Of a DNA stretch of 7,093 nt, positions 6,421-7,093 are shown in pieces. The notes under the pieces are model-generated. The model was not told the DNA's origin, did not search any database, and worked only from the letters and a program-made list of their open reading frames with translations. The first letter of the stretch is position 1, and every line of letters starts with the position of its first letter. Both the position numbers and the translations under genes were made by a program. This stretch comes from Caryophanales bacterium UBA4100 (GTDB lineage Bacteria > Bacillota > Bacilli > Paenibacillales > UBA4045), in NCBI GenBank assembly GCA_002383285.1, contig DFXU01000081.1:1-7093 (forward strand). Direction: 5' to 3'.

Positions 6421-7093
6421 TTAATTCGCTCCTTTCCCTGCTTTCTCAGCAAATGTCATATCTGCAATATCCTCGAGATTGACCTTCTGATCCTCTTGGA
6501 GTAGATCATTGTCGATTAGAACCTGCTGTAATGTTGTAAATTGCGCTTCAGTCAACTCTGGATTAGTTAGCCATGTATCCTGAGATTTATAACGTTCGAC
6601 GGATTGTATAATACTTTCTTCACTAGCGCCTTCAAAATATGGCAATAATGCTTTCGCCGCCTCATCAGCTGGACTATCATTAATCCACTGTGCAGCCTTG
6701 GTGACAGCATTAACCCAGCCTTGCACAATTGTTGGATGTTCCTTCAGGAATGCTGATTCAGCCACGTAGGAGGTTTCTGGGAAATTGCCAATTTCTTTGC
6801 CAAGTGATGTGATGAAGAATGCTGTGCCATCCTTCTCAAGCGTGGAAGCAACGGGCTCGAACACTTGGATGAAATCTCCTTGACCACTAATAAAGGCTCC
6901 GGGTAATGCAGGGGCAGCAATGTTAGTAATGACCTCGACATCCTTTACATCATTCATTAACAGTAATGAATTCAATACTACTTGCGGTGCGCTTCCGGGA
7001 CGCCAACCGAGTACAGTCTTTCCCTCGAGATCGCTCCAAGAAAAGTTATCGATCTTGCTACGTGACATTAAGAATGAACCGTCAGTAGAGGTT
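6421..7093 (-). CDS. ABC substrate-binding protein, NMT1/SsuA-like, N-terminus beyond the window
   Basis: The frame runs to the right edge, giving about 223 visible residues; the ATG at 7068 is internal, because the codons before it read TSTDGSFL, which belongs to the conserved segment DGSFLMSR seen in this family. Next come DLEGKTVLGWRPGSAPQVVLN, matching the family's 'DLKGKTI...R.G..P' ligand-pocket loop, then ALPGAFISGQGDFIQVFEP, where the second domain reports a putative ligand contact, and ETSYVAESAFLKEHPTIVQGWVNA, the usual hinge-return and helix of NMT1-type periplasmic-binding folds. Signal peptide, lipobox Cys and promoter lie outside. It would deliver an unidentified small molecule (sulfonate, nitrate-like anion, pyrimidine precursor or other) to the permease encoded two genes downstream. 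Class confident, ligand unknown. Confidence 0.85.
   Translation of the reverse strand, partial: TSTDGSFLMSRSKIDNFSWSDLEGKTVLGWRPGSAPQVVLNSLLLMNDVKDVEVITNIAAPALPGAFISGQGDFIQVFEPVASTLEKDGTAFFITSLGKEIGNFPETSYVAESAFLKEHPTIVQGWVNAVTKAAQWINDSPADEAAKALLPYFEGASEESIIQSVERYKSQDTWLTNPELTEAQFTTLQQVLIDNDLLQEDQKVNLEDIADMTFAEKAGKGAN
6429..6435 (-). promoter_or_regulatory. Ribosome binding site of the ATPase, inside the binding-protein gene
   Basis: AAAGGAG on the minus strand lies in the last codons of the substrate-binding-protein gene, 12 bases before ATG 6416. The spacing is slightly long but no other ATG fits, and the position implies coupling of the two genes. Confidence 0.5.

Noticed and set aside
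1..7093. CRISPR arrays, tRNA/rRNA genes, insertion sequences, prophage or defence genes
   Set aside because: No repeat-spacer pattern, cloverleaf, transposase, integrase or defence domain was seen on either strand.

Overview
The window looks like a chromosomal segment of a plant-polysaccharide-degrading Firmicute, most probably a Paenibacillaceae member. The reasons are moderate GC, strong AGGAGG-type ribosome binding sites, use of GTG and TTG starts, and a gene mix (GH140-type hydrolase, small esterase, NMT1/SsuA-type ABC importer) common in Paenibacillus and relatives. This placement is inferred from style and not from a marker gene. Coding density is high: six complete and two edge-truncated genes, and no gene-free stretch reaches 300 bases.

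Left block (plus strand, about 1-2734): a carbohydrate-degradation operon. It holds the 3' end of a neutral-ceramidase-like protein, a GH140/DUF4038 hydrolase (apiosidase-like, with both expected catalytic acids) and an alpha/beta-hydrolase of the acetyl-esterase type. Neither complete gene has a signal peptide, so they probably finish the breakdown of imported, possibly acetylated pectin-derived oligosaccharides in the cytoplasm. Rhamnogalacturonan-II fragments are the natural guess for a GH140 enzyme.

Middle block (minus strand, about 2785-4735): a self-contained, AT-richer two-gene unit. A single-protein fusion of an ArsR-type winged helix and a rhodanese domain (CRGPYC active loop) is followed, with a 14-base overlap, by a 12-TM MFS transporter. 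A good sigma-A-like promoter (TTTACA, 17 bp, TACTAT) lies upstream, and a perfect 14-bp-arm inverted repeat covers its -10 and start point. This is the layout of an autoregulated repressor. The likely cue is a reactive sulfur or thiol-modifying species and the MFS protein the response, but neither signal nor substrate is shown. This is the most interesting part of the window.

Right block (minus strand, about 4802-7093): an ABC importer operon in the order substrate-binding protein (N-terminus beyond the window), ATPase, permease. The genes are tightly packed (4-base gap, then 23-base overlap). They belong to the nitrate/sulfonate/taurine/thiamine-precursor class, and the substrate cannot be decided here. 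The operon ends in a strong 20-bp stem-loop that lacks a U-tract in either direction and abuts the promoter of the middle block.
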